Shown here piece by piece: positions 26,769 through 34,986 of a stretch of 64,000 nt of DNA. This stretch comes from Bacteroidales bacterium (GTDB lineage: Bacteria > Bacteroidota > Bacteroidia > Bacteroidales > UBA932), in contig JAFSXX010000016.1 of the NCBI GenBank assembly GCA_017443845.1, positions 47,327-111,326 of the forward strand. Reading direction: 5' to 3'. Position 1 is the stretch's first letter. Each line of letters starts with the position of its first letter. The position numbers and the translations under genes are program-made. The notes under the pieces are model-generated. The model searched no databases and was not told the origin of the DNA. It worked only from the letters and a program-made list of their open reading frames with translations.

Positions 26769-27671
26769 TTATTCGGCCTCCACGATTGAAAATGCAACTT
26801 CCTGAAGCGCCTTGTAAACGGGGCCGTCCTTCATTGCAGCGGGTTTGCCTTCGTCGCCGCCCTCGCGCACACCCTGTACCAGGGGAATCTGGCCGAGAAG
26901 GGGAATTCCGTACTTGTCGCAGATGACCTTGCAGCCGTCCTTTCCGAAGATGTAGTACTTGTTGTCGGGCAGCTCCTCGGGCGTGAACCAGGCCATATTC
27001 TCCACCACTCCGAGGACCTTCTTGTTGATCTTCGGGTTGCGGAACATATTTATGCCCTTCTCCACGTCGGCCAGCGCCACGGCCTGCGGCGTGCTGACGA
27101 TCACCGCGCCGTCGAGGGGAATGTCGTTGACCATCGAGATATGGATGTCGCCGGTTCCCGGAGGCATATCGATAAGGAGCACGTCGAGCTCGCCCCAGCG
27201 CACTTGCAGGATCATCTGCTTGAGTGCGGTGCAGGCCATGGGGCCGCGCCAGATGAGGGCCTGTTCGGGCTTTGCGAAGTAGCCGATGGACATCCACTTG
27301 ACGCCGTATTTCTCGACGGGAATGAATATTTCCTTGCAGTCGTTGGTGAACTCCTCGTCGGGTCCGAGAGGGGTTCCGTCGGGTTTATAGACCTCGATGC
27401 CGGGAGTGACTCCTTCGGTGCCGGTCATCTTGGGCACGGAGGGGCCGTAAACGTCGGCATCCGCCAGTCCCACGCGGTAACCCAGGCGGGCCAGGGTGAC
27501 GGCGAGGTTGACGGCGACGGTGGATTTGCCGACGCCGCCCTTTCCGGATGCGACGCAGACGATTTTGCCCACATCTTTGATAAGGTCATTGTTCAGGTCC
27601 AGGATCGGAGCCTTGGGCTTCGGCTTCGGCGGATTGGGATTATAGGGTCCTTTTATTTCGAATTGGTTCAT
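26769..27671 (-). CDS. mrp: Mrp/NBP35-family iron-sulfur carrier ATPase (ApbC)
   Basis: 300 residues. P-loop ATPase of the MinD/Mrp class that transfers Fe-S clusters to target proteins. Deviant Walker A is SGKGGVGKSTVAVNLA; DADVYGPSVPKM is the switch region; LLIDMPPGTGD is Walker B. The protein starts with a short Pro/Lys linker and lacks the MIP18/DUF59 domain found at the N-terminus of longer relatives. The CxxC pair seen in many homologues after ENMAWF is absent (reads TPEELPDNKYY), leaving only isolated cysteines later. A long leader and a promoter box at 27789-27796 precede it. Confidence 0.93.
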   Translation of the reverse strand: MNQFEIKGPYNPNPPKPKPKAPILDLNNDLIKDVGKIVCVASGKGGVGKSTVAVNLAVTLARLGYRVGLADADVYGPSVPKMTGTEGVTPGIEVYKPDGTPLGPDEEFTNDCKEIFIPVEKYGVKWMSIGYFAKPEQALIWRGPMACTALKQMILQVRWGELDVLLIDMPPGTGDIHISMVNDIPLDGAVIVSTPQAVALADVEKGINMFRNPKINKKVLGVVENMAWFTPEELPDNKYYIFGKDGCKVICDKYGIPLLGQIPLVQGVREGGDEGKPAAMKDGPVYKALQEVAFSIVEAE

Positions 27672-27685
27672 TATCGTTTGGTTTT

Positions 27686-27737
27686 GTTCTGGGTAGGATT
27701 TAGTTCTGGGTTAGGATTATGTCCTGGCTTGGGATAT
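27686..27737 (-). repeat. Degenerate 17-bp tandem repeat in the mrp leader
   Basis: GTTCTGGGTAGGATTTA at 27686 is followed at 27703 by GTTCTGGGTTAGGATTA and at 27721 by a weaker copy. The repeat lies between the mrp promoter and its start codon, so it is transcribed. Confidence 0.45.
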
Positions 27738-27788
27738 GGCCGGCTTGTATTCCGGTTTGACCGGGGGTCGGCTCCCATCCGGACATGA

Positions 27789-27796
27789 CAAAGGTA
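27789..27796 (-). promoter_or_regulatory. Promoter -7 element of mrp
   Basis: Reads TACCTTTG on the minus strand, a full TAnnTTTG match. A TTG is found 22 bp upstream of it. The leader to the mrp ATG would be about 110 nt. Confidence 0.55.
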
Positions 27797-27878
27797 CGGT
27801 TAATTTTTGATTCTTCGTCAAGACTGCGCCAGGTATTATCCTTGACATCCCTCCGGGCGTTTTTACCACTGGCGACAG

Positions 27879-27986
27879 CGTGGAGGCTAGATACCTGACA
27901 ATCAATAAAATGCTACAATCAACCTCCCCGTTTTTAAGGGGGTTGATTGTAGCATTTTACTGTAACACAGAGCGTTAGCCTCCACG
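27879..27986. repeat. Nested double inverted repeat
   Basis: Outer stem CGTGGAGGCTA (27879-27889) pairs with TAGCCTCCACG (27976-27986). Inside it, AAAATGCTACAATCAACC (27907-27924) pairs with its exact complement ending at 27958, with a further C/G stretch across one bulged T. The whole could fold as a long rod of about 108 nt. No gene is present. It may be a small mobile element, a structured RNA or a bidirectional terminator. Confidence 0.65.
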
Positions 27987-28038
27987 GCCGCCGAACGTAC
28001 ACTCGCTCATACATAATTACTTGCGCCGCCGAGGCCCC

Positions 28039-28327
28039 GCCATCCATAAAAACGGCTTGTTTTATGGACGGGAAGATGATTTCACGCGCGCAGTCCATGA
28101 ATTTGAGCGTTTTTATGGACGGAAAGCTGATTTTACGCGCGCCGTCCATGAATTTGAGCGTTTTTATGGATGGGAAGACGATTTTATGCGCGCCGTCCAT
28201 GAATTTGAGCGTTTTTATGGACGGAAAGCTGATTTTACGCGCGCCGTCCATGAATTTGAGTGTTTTTATGGACGGGAAGCTGATTTTACGCGCGCCGTCC
28301 ATGAATTTGTGCGTTTTTATGGATGGC
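28039..28327. repeat. 51-bp palindromic tandem array, family C, with 16-bp terminal inverted repeats
   Basis: Five units begin at 28064, 28115, 28166, 28217 and 28268, with the start of a sixth at 28319; the period is exactly 51. Each unit has ATGGACGG and CCGTCCAT (with small changes) at the ends of a 35-bp hairpin, then a 16-bp spacer containing GAATTTGAG. The array is bounded by GCCATCCATAAAAACG (28039-28054) and its exact complement (28312-28327). Because 51 is a multiple of 3, frames on both strands stay open and encode 17-residue repeats; these are not considered genes. Confidence 0.9.
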
Positions 28328-28345
28328 CCATCGTTTCAGGGCAAA

Positions 28346-28473
28346 GTGGAGCAGGGCAACCGCCTTCGGAAGTGCCTCCAGGGCACATCGCCCTGCTCCA
28401 CAGCCCGAAAACAGCCGATGGAGCAGGCAAACCACCATCAGAAGCGGTTCCAGGGCACATCGCCCTGCTCCAT
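28346..28473. repeat. Pair of 56-bp hairpins separated by 16 bp
   Basis: GTGGAGCAGGGC (28346-28357) pairs with GCCCTGCTCCAC (28390-28401). The second copy has ATGGAGCAGG (28418-28427) paired with CCTGCTCCAT (28464-28473). The right halves of the loops share CCAGGGCACATCG. The two units are 72 bp apart, with a 16-bp spacer. The remaining bases to 28566 show no gene. Confidence 0.8.
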
Positions 28474-28566
28474 CTTGCCCGAAGGCGAAGATAATAAGTC
28501 ACAGGCAGTCAAGCAGTCCGCCGGAAACCGCAAACAGGGCAAGAAACAAACGAAAACTCAGGAGTT

Positions 28567-29781
28567 TTATTGTATCAGTGCCGAAGCCACCACGTTTGCC
28601 ACCTTGGCGCGCAGGGCGGCGACGCTGCCCTTGTCGGCGGGATGGACCCGGTGGGTCAGGAGTATCACGGCGCAGTCGGCGTCCAGGTCGATGACCATCG
28701 AGGTGCCGGTGTAGCCGGTGTGGCAGATGGTGCGCGAGCGGCTGAAGAGATCGCCGCGCAGGGTCGCCGAGGTGCTGCGGTTGTCCCAGCCGAGGGCGCG
28801 GCCGATATGGGGCGCGTTGCCTTCGGGGACCGAAACCATGGTCTCCACCGAGAGCGGGCTGAGGATGCGGCGGCCGTTGACCTGCCCGCCGTTCATTATG
28901 GCCGCGGCGATTACCGCCAGGTCCTCCGCCGAGGAGAATACGCCGGCGTTGCCGGAATTGCCGCAGTTCACCAGGCGGGCCGTAGGGTCGTGCACTTCGC
29001 CCAGCAGCGCGACCCCGTCCCTGCCGACTTCTGTCGGAGCCACCAGCGGCATAATCTCAGGATGCTCCGAGAGTGGGTTGTAGCAGGTGTGTTCCAGGCC
29101 GAGCCTGTCGAAAACGTTGGCCTGGACATAGTCGCAGAGGCGCTGCCCGGTGATATTCTCCACTATATGCTGGAGCGTGATGAAGTTGAGGCAGCTGTAG
29201 AGATAGTCCGTAGTGGGTTCGAAACGCCGCGGCTCATCCTCCGCTATGTGGCGGATCAGGGCTTCGGGCGAGGCCGGGCCATACTTTGAAAGGTATTTTT
29301 TGACGTCTATGGCGGGCGGAAGACCTGCGCTGTGGGAGAGGAGGTCCACTATCCTGATCTCGCGCGTACGGGCCGATTCAGGGGCTTTCCAGGGCTTGAA
29401 TCCGGGGATGTAGAGGCTGACCGGGTCGGTAAGGCGCAAATATCCCTGCTCGGCGAGTTGCATCACCGCTATGGTGGTCCCGACACATTTGCTGAGGCTT
29501 GCCAGGTCGAAGACCGTTCCAATGGTCATAGCCACGGTGTCGGGCACGACCTGCCGGTTGCCGTAGGCTTTGAGATATACTATGCTCTCGCCCCGGACTA
29601 CGGCAAGGACCGCTCCGGGAATGGATTTCCCCGCTATGGCGGCCTCGATCACGCTGTCGGCCATCGCCAGCCGACGGCCGTCCATCCCTTCGGCCTCCGG
29701 GCGGCAATGCCTGAGCCCGCGGCCCTCGGCGGCCGGTATGAGAAGCAGAAGCGCGACTATCAGGAAAACGGTCTTTTTCAT
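28567..29781 (-). CDS. Secreted serine hydrolase, class C beta-lactamase/esterase family
   Basis: 404 residues with signal peptide 1-20. The active-site set is present: SxxK in DLASLSKCVGTTIAVMQLAEQG, Tyr motif YSCLNF (the YSN block; Cys in the third place), and HTG in CHTGYTGTS. LLSHSAGL is the family's conserved turn. Such proteins act as D-amino-acid peptidases or esterases in the periplasm or at the surface. Unlike the relative at 16527 it keeps the catalytic residues. Its promoter box overlaps the T-tract of the ribosomal-operon terminator just upstream, so transcription restarts immediately after termination. Substrate not determinable. Confidence 0.88.
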   Translation of the reverse strand: MKKTVFLIVALLLLIPAAEGRGLRHCRPEAEGMDGRRLAMADSVIEAAIAGKSIPGAVLAVVRGESIVYLKAYGNRQVVPDTVAMTIGTVFDLASLSKCVGTTIAVMQLAEQGYLRLTDPVSLYIPGFKPWKAPESARTREIRIVDLLSHSAGLPPAIDVKKYLSKYGPASPEALIRHIAEDEPRRFEPTTDYLYSCLNFITLQHIVENITGQRLCDYVQANVFDRLGLEHTCYNPLSEHPEIMPLVAPTEVGRDGVALLGEVHDPTARLVNCGNSGNAGVFSSAEDLAVIAAAIMNGGQVNGRRILSPLSVETMVSVPEGNAPHIGRALGWDNRSTSATLRGDLFSRSRTICHTGYTGTSMVIDLDADCAVILLTHRVHPADKGSVAALRAKVANVVASALIQ

Positions 29782-29785
29782 AACG

Positions 29786-29793
29786 CAAATATA
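29786..29793 (-). promoter_or_regulatory. Promoter -7 element almost touching the start codon
   Basis: Reads TATATTTG on the minus strand, 4 bases before the ATG of the serine hydrolase at 29781. A transcript from here would be leaderless or nearly so. It abuts the T-tract of the preceding terminator. Confidence 0.5.
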
Positions 29794-29794
29794 A

Positions 29795-29824
29795 TAAAAA
29801 AGGGCCGGTCCATTGGACCAGCCC
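29795..29824 (-). terminator. Rho-independent terminator of the rplC-rpsC operon
   Basis: On the minus strand GGGCTGGTCC, loop AAT, GGACCGGCCC, then a run of T. Ten pairs with one G-U. It comes 23 bp after the rpsC stop and therefore ends the ribosomal operon here. Confidence 0.9.
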
Positions 29825-29847
29825 TATTCATAAACCTTGGAAGTCAA

Positions 29848-30621
29848 TTATTCCTCAGTGCGGGGACGGCGCTCGCCGCCACGTCCGCCACGGCCTCCGC
29901 GACGCTCACCGCCACGGCCACCGCGACGGCGCTCGCCACGCTCACCCTGACCGTTTGCAGCCACGCCTGCGGCTGTTCCGGCGTTCGGGGAGAGGTCGCG
30001 CTTTCCATAGACCTCACCATTGCAGATCCATACCTTCACTCCGAGGACGCCCACCTTGGTGTGAGCCTCTGCGAGTGCGTAGTCGATGTCTGCGCGGATG
30101 GTGTGGAGAGGGGTACGTCCTTCCTTGAACATCTCGCTGCGAGCCATTTCGGCGCCGCCTACGCGGCCGCTGATCTGGATCTTGATACCCTCGGCACCCA
30201 TACGCATGGTAGATGCGACGGCCATCTTGATGGCACGGCGGTAGGAGACGCGGCCCTCTACCTGGCGTGCGATGTTGTTGGCGACGATGTTAGCGTCAAC
30301 TTCGGGACGCTTGACCTCGAAGATGTTGATCTGGACATCCTTGTTGCAGATCTTCTTGAGCTCTTCCTTGAGTTTGTCGACCTCCTGGCCGCCCTTGCCG
30401 ATGATGACACCGGGACGTGCGGTATGGATGGTGACGGTGATGAGTTTGAGGGTACGCTCGATGACGATCTTCGAGAGCGATGCCTTCGCAAGACGTGCGT
30501 CGAGATACTCACGGATCTTAGAATCCTCAAGGATGCGGGTAGGATAGTCACCGTACCAGTTGGAGTCCCAACCACGGATGATACCCAGACGGTTGCTGAT
30601 AGGATTGGTTTTCTGTCCCAT
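29848..30621 (-). CDS. rpsC: 30S ribosomal protein S3
   Basis: 257 residues. Part of the mRNA entry site of the 30S subunit. The N-terminus [24 protein letters not shown], the KH domain with [15 protein letters not shown], and [16 protein letters not shown] are diagnostic. The C-terminal tail of about 35 residues is unusually rich in Arg and Gly (repeats of [10 protein letters not shown]) and likely contacts RNA; such tails occur in Bacteroidota S3. Last gene of this operon: a terminator follows and rplP/rpmC, the usual next genes, are absent. Confidence 0.98.
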   Translation of the reverse strand: MGQKTNPISNRLGIIRGWDSNWYGDYPTRILEDSKIREYLDARLAKASLSKIVIERTLKLITVTIHTARPGVIIGKGGQEVDKLKEELKKICNKDVQINIFEVKRPEVDANIVANNIARQVEGRVSYRRAIKMAVASTMRMGAEGIKIQISGRVGGAEMARSEMFKEGRTPLHTIRADIDYALAEAHTKVGVLGVKVWICNGEVYGKRDLSPNAGTAAGVAANGQGERGERRRGGRGGERRGGRGGRGGERRPRTEE

Positions 30622-30622
30622 A

Positions 30623-31066
30623 TTACTTTTCCTCCTCTACTGGTTTGGTTTCTGCCTTAACCGGCTCAGCCTTGGTGTCAAGGATGACGGTGACGTGGTT
30701 GGAACGCTTGCGGATGCGGCCCGCACGGCCCTGAGGGCACGGACGGATGCGCTTCAGCGTACGGCCTCCGTCAACCATGATGGTCTTGACGATGACCTTG
30801 CCGTTTTCAAGATCTTTGCGGTTATCCTCGTTCTTGGCTTCCCAGTTTGCGATTGCGCTGCGGAGAAGCTTCTCGAGACGGACGGATGCCTCTTTCTTCG
30901 AATATTTGAGAATATCCAAAGCGTGGTTAACCTCCTGTCCCCTGATGATGTCTGCCACGAGGCGCATCTTCTGGGGGGAAGTGGGTACATCATTCAGCTT
31001 TGCGATAGCTGTCTGCTTCTTGACTTCTTTAAGCCTGTCGGCCATTTCTCTTTTACGTTTTCCCAT
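30623..31066 (-). CDS. rplV: 50S ribosomal protein L22
   Basis: 147 residues. L22 lines the peptide exit tunnel. The core [20 protein letters not shown] and the C-terminal beta-hairpin tip [30 protein letters not shown] are typical; the hairpin reaches the tunnel constriction. N- and C-terminal extensions rich in Lys and Glu make it longer than the 110-residue E. coli protein. Its stop is one base before the rpsC start, and rpsS lies 19 bp upstream. Confidence 0.98.
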   Translation of the reverse strand: MGKRKREMADRLKEVKKQTAIAKLNDVPTSPQKMRLVADIIRGQEVNHALDILKYSKKEASVRLEKLLRSAIANWEAKNEDNRKDLENGKVIVKTIMVDGGRTLKRIRPCPQGRAGRIRKRSNHVTVILDTKAEPVKAETKPVEEEK

Positions 31067-31085
31067 TGTAGTCTCTCCTCACATT

Positions 31086-31352
31086 TTAACGATTACCGGA
31101 GTGGCCTTTGAATGTACGTGTCGGAGCGAATTCGCCGAGCTTGTGGCCTACCATATTCTCAGTTACATAAACCGGAATGAACCTGTTGCCGTTGTGGACG
31201 GCGATAGTGTGGCCGACGAAGTCCGGGGAGATCATGCTGGCACGCGACCAGGTCTTGATGGCCTCTTTCTTCATGGTGCCCTCGTTCATAGCGAGCACCT
31301 TCTTTTCCAAGCTGTCCTGAATATAAGGACATTTTCTAAGTGAACGACTCAT
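31086..31352 (-). CDS. rpsS: 30S ribosomal protein S19
   Basis: 88 residues. Sits in the head of the 30S subunit next to S13 and contacts the A-site finger. Diagnostic: [34 protein letters not shown] and [17 protein letters not shown]. Between rplB and rplV in the order normal for S10 operons. No unusual features. Confidence 0.98.
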   Translation of the reverse strand: MSRSLRKCPYIQDSLEKKVLAMNEGTMKKEAIKTWSRASMISPDFVGHTIAVHNGNRFIPVYVTENMVGHKLGEFAPTRTFKGHSGNR

Positions 31353-31373
31353 AATCTACTTGTGTTTATTCCG

Positions 31374-32198
31374 TTATTTATGTCTTCTTTCGATGATTAA
31401 CTTGTTGGAATTCTTCTTCGGATTACGAGTCTTGTATCCCTTAGCGGGCAGACCCTTGCGTGAGCGAGGGTGTCCTCCGGAGGCGCGGCCCTCGCCACCA
31501 CCCATCGGGTGATCGACAGGGTTCATCACGACGCCACGGTTACGGGGACGGCGGCCGAGCCACCTCTTGCGACCAGCTTTTCCGTGAGATTCCAGGTTGT
31601 GGTCGGTATTCGACACGATGCCTACGGTTGCGCGGCAGGAAACGAGCACCATCCTTGTCTCGCCCGAAGGGAGGCGGAGGACAGCGTGGGTTCCTTCACG
31701 TGCGGTAAGCTGTGCATACGCACCGGCGCTGCGTGCCAGGACGGCACCGTTGCCGGGACGGAGCTCGATGTTGTGTACGAGGGTACCGAGCGGAATTTCA
31801 GCAAGCGGAAGAGAGTTTCCGATTTCAGGAGCAACACCGGCACCGGATTCGATCACCTGACCGACCTGGATGCCGTTGGGGGCTATGATATAACGCTTCT
31901 CGCCATCTTCGTAGCATACCAGCGCAATGCGTGCACTGCGGTTGGGGTCGTACTCGATGGTCTTGACAGTAGCTTTGCAATTGTCCTTGTCGCGAAGGAA
32001 GTCAATCACGCGATACATCTTCTTGTGACCGCCGCCGATATAGCGCATCGTCATCTTGCCCTGGTTGTTGCGTCCGCCTGAACGCTTGAGGGGCTGGAGG
32101 AGGGACTTCTCGGGGGTGGTGCAGGTGATCTCCTCGAAAGTGCTGATCACCTTATTCCTTGTACCGGGAGTTACCGGTTTGAATTTACGTACTGCCAT
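31374..32198 (-). CDS. rplB: 50S ribosomal protein L2
   Basis: 274 residues, full length. L2 helps join the subunits and supports the peptidyl-transferase centre. Signature parts: the N-terminal [20 protein letters not shown], the RNA-binding core [22 protein letters not shown], and the conserved loop [21 protein letters not shown] with the His near the catalytic centre. C-terminal basic tail [18 protein letters not shown]. Codons are of the highly expressed kind. Confidence 0.98.
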   Translation of the reverse strand: MAVRKFKPVTPGTRNKVISTFEEITCTTPEKSLLQPLKRSGGRNNQGKMTMRYIGGGHKKMYRVIDFLRDKDNCKATVKTIEYDPNRSARIALVCYEDGEKRYIIAPNGIQVGQVIESGAGVAPEIGNSLPLAEIPLGTLVHNIELRPGNGAVLARSAGAYAQLTAREGTHAVLRLPSGETRMVLVSCRATVGIVSNTDHNLESHGKAGRKRWLGRRPRNRGVVMNPVDHPMGGGEGRASGGHPRSRKGLPAKGYKTRNPKKNSNKLIIERRHK

Positions 32199-32203
32199 AG
32201 TCC

Positions 32204-32494
32204 TTAAATGTTGCTATAGAAATCAATCTTGTCATCTCCGGCCAGAGTCACGATAGCCTTCTTGTAGTGGTTCGTGCGGCCTGTAAGCATGCCGGCTTTG
32301 GTATAACGGCTCTTGCGTTTGCCGTGATAGTTGACGGTATTGACATCCTTAACGGATACACCGTACATCTGCTCGACGGCGTTCTTGATTTCAACCTTGT
32401 TGGCATCGCGCTCAACGATGAAACCGTAACGATTCAATTTATCGCCCTGAATCGTCATTTTCTCAGTTACTATAGGCTTAATAAGTATTCCCAT
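32204..32494 (-). CDS. rplW: 50S ribosomal protein L23
   Basis: 96 residues. L23 lies at the tunnel exit and docks trigger factor and [42 protein letters not shown] and [26 protein letters not shown] are family features. It is 5 bp from rplB and 9 bp from rplD, consistent with one operon. Confidence 0.97.
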   Translation of the reverse strand: MGILIKPIVTEKMTIQGDKLNRYGFIVERDANKVEIKNAVEQMYGVSVKDVNTVNYHGKRKSRYTKAGMLTGRTNHYKKAIVTLAGDDKIDFYSNI

Positions 32495-32503
32495 CGTTGT
32501 GTC

Positions 32504-33130
32504 TTATTTGCGTCTTTCTGCGATAATGTCCTGAACGCCGTCAACCAAGACGAGCTTGTTGGCGTGGAGAAGCGCGAAGGTGTTGATCTCATCGACTGTG
32601 ATCACCTTTGCCTCAGGAAGATTGCGAGATGACAGGTAAATGTTCTTGGAGTTCTCGGGAAGCACGACGAGGGTCTTGCGGCCGTTCGCCTTCAAGTTGT
32701 CGAGGATCTTGATGAAATCCTTGGTCTTGGGTGCGTCCATCGTGAAAGGCTCAACCATCGTGATGGCGCCGTCCTTTGCCTTGTAGGAGAGGGCGGAGAA
32801 GCGTGCGAGCTGCTTCAGTTTCTTGTTGAGCTTGAATGAGTAGTCGTGGGGCCTGGGACCGTGAGCGGTGCCGCCTCCGACGTAGATGTTGGACTTGATG
32901 CTGCCGTGGCGTGCTCCTCCGCCGCCCTTCTGGCGACCCATTTTCTTGGTGGAGAAGGCCACTTCGCTGCGGTCCTTGGTCTTGTGTGTACCCTGGCGCT
33001 GGTTAGCGAGATACTGCTTGACATCGAGGTAGATAGCGTTGTCATTGGGCTCGATTGCGAAAATCGCGTCATCGAGTTCGGCCTGCTTGCCGGACAATGT
33101 ACCGTCAATCTTGTAAACGTCCAATTTCAT
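32504..33130 (-). CDS. rplD: 50S ribosomal protein L4
   Basis: 208 residues. L4 has an extended loop reaching the exit tunnel; here the loop carries RSEVAFSTKKMGRQKGGGGARHG, the usual GTGxARxG-like region. C-terminal part KTLVVLPENSKNIYLSSRNLPEAKVITVDEINTF is typical. In some bacteria L4 represses its own operon by binding the leader; a hairpin at the start of this operon's leader could be relevant, but this is inference. Confidence 0.97.
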   Translation of the reverse strand: MKLDVYKIDGTLSGKQAELDDAIFAIEPNDNAIYLDVKQYLANQRQGTHKTKDRSEVAFSTKKMGRQKGGGGARHGSIKSNIYVGGGTAHGPRPHDYSFKLNKKLKQLARFSALSYKAKDGAITMVEPFTMDAPKTKDFIKILDNLKANGRKTLVVLPENSKNIYLSSRNLPEAKVITVDEINTFALLHANKLVLVDGVQDIIAERRK

Positions 33131-33134
33131 AACA

Positions 33135-33758
33135 CTAGTCCTCCACGATTAAGTAAGATCCCTTGGCTCCGGGAACGGAACCCTTGACTACGATGAGGTT
33201 GTTCTCGGGAACGACCTTGATGACCTGAAGGTTGAAGACCTTGACGCGGTCACCGCCCATACGGCCGGCCATACGCATACCCTTGAACACCCTTGAAGGC
33301 CAGGAGGATGCTCCCATCGAACCGGGGTGACGCAGACGGTCATCCTGGCCGTGGGTCTGTCCGCCCACACCCTGGAATCCGTGACGTTTCACAACGCCCT
33401 GGAAACCTTTACCTTTTGAAATACCGGTGACATCAACCCACTGCACACCCTCGGAGAGGTCTGCAACGGTAATCACCTGGCCGAGCTTGAGCTCCATGGG
33501 GAAGTCGTTCTTGAACTCCACGAGCTTGCGCTTCGGCGTGGTTTCTGCCTTGTCAAAATGGCCCTTGAGAGCCTTGCTGGTGTGCTTCTCTGTGGTTTCG
33601 TCATAGGCAAGCTGTACAGCGGCATAACCATCTTTCTCAACTGTACGGAGTTGCGTAACAACGCACGGACCAGCCTCAATTACGGTGCATGGCATATTTT
33701 TGCCAGCGGCATCGAAAACGGAAGTCATTCCGATTTTTTTTCCAATTAATCCAGGCAT
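33135..33758 (-). CDS. rplC: 50S ribosomal protein L3
   Basis: 207 residues. Early assembly protein of the 50S subunit. [32 protein letters not shown] and the loop [23 protein letters not shown] near the peptidyl-transferase centre are diagnostic; the Gln modified in some species lies in that loop. It is the first gene here: rpsJ, which normally precedes it, is missing, and a strong promoter lies directly upstream. Confidence 0.98.
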   Translation of the reverse strand: MPGLIGKKIGMTSVFDAAGKNMPCTVIEAGPCVVTQLRTVEKDGYAAVQLAYDETTEKHTSKALKGHFDKAETTPKRKLVEFKNDFPMELKLGQVITVADLSEGVQWVDVTGISKGKGFQGVVKRHGFQGVGGQTHGQDDRLRHPGSMGASSWPSRVFKGMRMAGRMGGDRVKVFNLQVIKVVPENNLIVVKGSVPGAKGSYLIVED

Positions 33759-33797
33759 TTGGTTGTTAATTTGGTGTATATTAAGTAGTTAACTATT

Positions 33798-33815
33798 CCC
33801 GCCATTTTTTGCGGG
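33798..33815 (-). promoter_or_regulatory. Hairpin at the 5' end of the rplC leader
   Basis: On the transcript CCCGC, loop of 8, GCGGG, beginning only a few nucleotides after the expected transcription start. The rplM leader has a comparable hairpin at the same place. Confidence 0.45.
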
Positions 33816-33819
33816 GCTG

Positions 33820-33875
33820 CAAATGTACGGACTTTTTGTGATTAAACCAAATATTTTCAACAGGTTACGAACAAA
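33820..33875 (-). promoter_or_regulatory. Promoter and upstream element of the rplC operon
   Basis: On the minus strand TACATTTG (33820-33827) and TTTG (33848-33851), 20 bp apart: a consensus promoter. Directly upstream, 33852-33875 is a 24-bp sequence (plus-strand core TTCAACAGGTTACGAAC) identical to one upstream of rplM at 50168-50191. It could be an UP element or a regulator site. Confidence 0.85.
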
Positions 33876-33920
33876 AAACACCGCCTGAGCCCCGCCCTAA
33901 GTGCTTCTTCCCACCACCCT

Positions 33921-34006
33921 GCTCCCTCTGGAAAGAAAAGATAGCCAGAGGAAGCAAAAATCGTCTTTTTTGCTCCCTCTGGAAAGAATTATGACCCAGA
34001 GGGAGC
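33921..34006. repeat. Two palindromes of REP family A, 51 bp apart, upstream of the transposase
   Basis: GCTCCCTCTGG at 33921-33931 pairs with CCAGAGGAAGC (33945-33955, one mismatch). The second copy at 33972-33982 pairs perfectly with 33996-34006. Each hairpin is 35 bp and the starts are exactly 51 bp apart. The same palindrome occurs twice after the helicase gene at 37109. Confidence 0.9.
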
Positions 34007-34031
34007 ACCATCGGGAACACTCAATCTTTTT

Positions 34032-34064
34032 TTTGGAGAAAGTGCCTTTCGAAGCTTATATTTG
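34032..34064 (+). promoter_or_regulatory. Promoter of the transposase-helicase pair
   Basis: TTTG (34032-34035) and TATATTTG (34057-34064) with 21 bp between, followed by GCAG. The second transposase gene at 51595 has the same TTATATTTGCAG sequence in its promoter. Confidence 0.75.
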
Positions 34065-34102
34065 CAGAAGCAGAGCACTTAAGCTTTTGTGCGGAAAGAT
34101 AT

Positions 34103-34972
34103 ATGAGAAAACGAATATGGCTTATAACCTCTGATCATCTGGAAGACGGTCTTTGGTTTCCGGAAGAATCTGATTTTAAAGCGGGAATGAACAGTGTAGG
34201 AGTATTGGTCGCCCTTATGTCCGTCGTAATTCTGGCGTTCATACTTATGTCCAATCATGTGCATTTTGTCATTTACGGTACGAGGGAAGAGGCGATCGCT
34301 TTTGTAAATGAACTCAAGCGCAGGCATTCCCGGTATCTGACGGTAAAATATGGCAGAGTCAAGTCGCTGAAGCGCAATGCTCTGGATATCCGTATGATAT
34401 CGCTTGAAGATGAAGGCCCCGAAAGGGCGATAGCGTATGTGCAGATGAACAGTGTCGCCGCCAATATCTGCCTTCATTCCACGCAGTATGCCTGGGGAAC
34501 CGGCAATGTCTTCTTCAACCCATCTCAGGGAGCGGGCAAAAAGGTCTCCTCGTTTTCCGACAGGGCCCTTATCCGGATGCTTCACAGCAAGATACCTGTT
34601 CCGGGAGATTGGCTTATCTCGGATGACGGCTACATCCTGCCATCCTCTTATGTCGATATCGATTATGTCCATAATCTTTACAGGACTCCCAAGCGGATGG
34701 ATTTTTTTCTAAAAACATCATCCAAGGCGAGATTGAGGCTTGAAACATCTGAGGACAAGATGCCGTCGTTCCGCGATCAAATCATTCTCTCCGCCTTGCC
34801 GGACCTGTGTCGGACCCTTTACGGCAAAAAGGAGTTCAGCGAACTTGAAGAGGGGCAGAAGACTGAAGTCTTGCGGCAGCTGAGATACCGCTTCTCCTCG
34901 AATGTCCATCAGTTGGCCCGGGTTACGGGAATGAGTTATGAAGCTGCTGCGAAAATGCTGGATACGCACTGA
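34103..34972 (+). CDS. RAYT-like (REP-associated) HUH tyrosine transposase
   Basis: 289 residues. Belongs to the Y1/IS200-like HUH superfamily: the metal-binding His-x-His is in LMSNHVHFVIYG (H52, H54), and the probable catalytic Tyr is Y112 in AIAYVQMNSVAAN, at the place of the YxxxNP motif of REP-associated transposases. The following WGTGNVFFNP matches the WGSGYLYFNP of the second transposase at 50618, so the two are homologues. A C-terminal helical region (about 210-289) looks like a DNA-binding domain. It is bracketed by REP palindromes together with the helicase gene 14 bp downstream. Such enzymes cut single-stranded palindromes; the present substrate is inferred to be the family A hairpins. 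Confidence 0.8.
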   Translation: MRKRIWLITSDHLEDGLWFPEESDFKAGMNSVGVLVALMSVVILAFILMSNHVHFVIYGTREEAIAFVNELKRRHSRYLTVKYGRVKSLKRNALDIRMISLEDEGPERAIAYVQMNSVAANICLHSTQYAWGTGNVFFNPSQGAGKKVSSFSDRALIRMLHSKIPVPGDWLISDDGYILPSSYVDIDYVHNLYRTPKRMDFFLKTSSKARLRLETSEDKMPSFRDQIILSALPDLCRTLYGKKEFSELEEGQKTEVLRQLRYRFSSNVHQLARVTGMSYEAAAKMLDTH

Positions 34973-34986
34973 AATAAGTTGAGATT

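Noticed and set aside
28021..28714. Genes for 17-residue repeat proteins on both strands of array C
   Set aside because: Several frames stay open for the same reason; the encoded text is just the DNA repeat. No start signal or recognisable protein.
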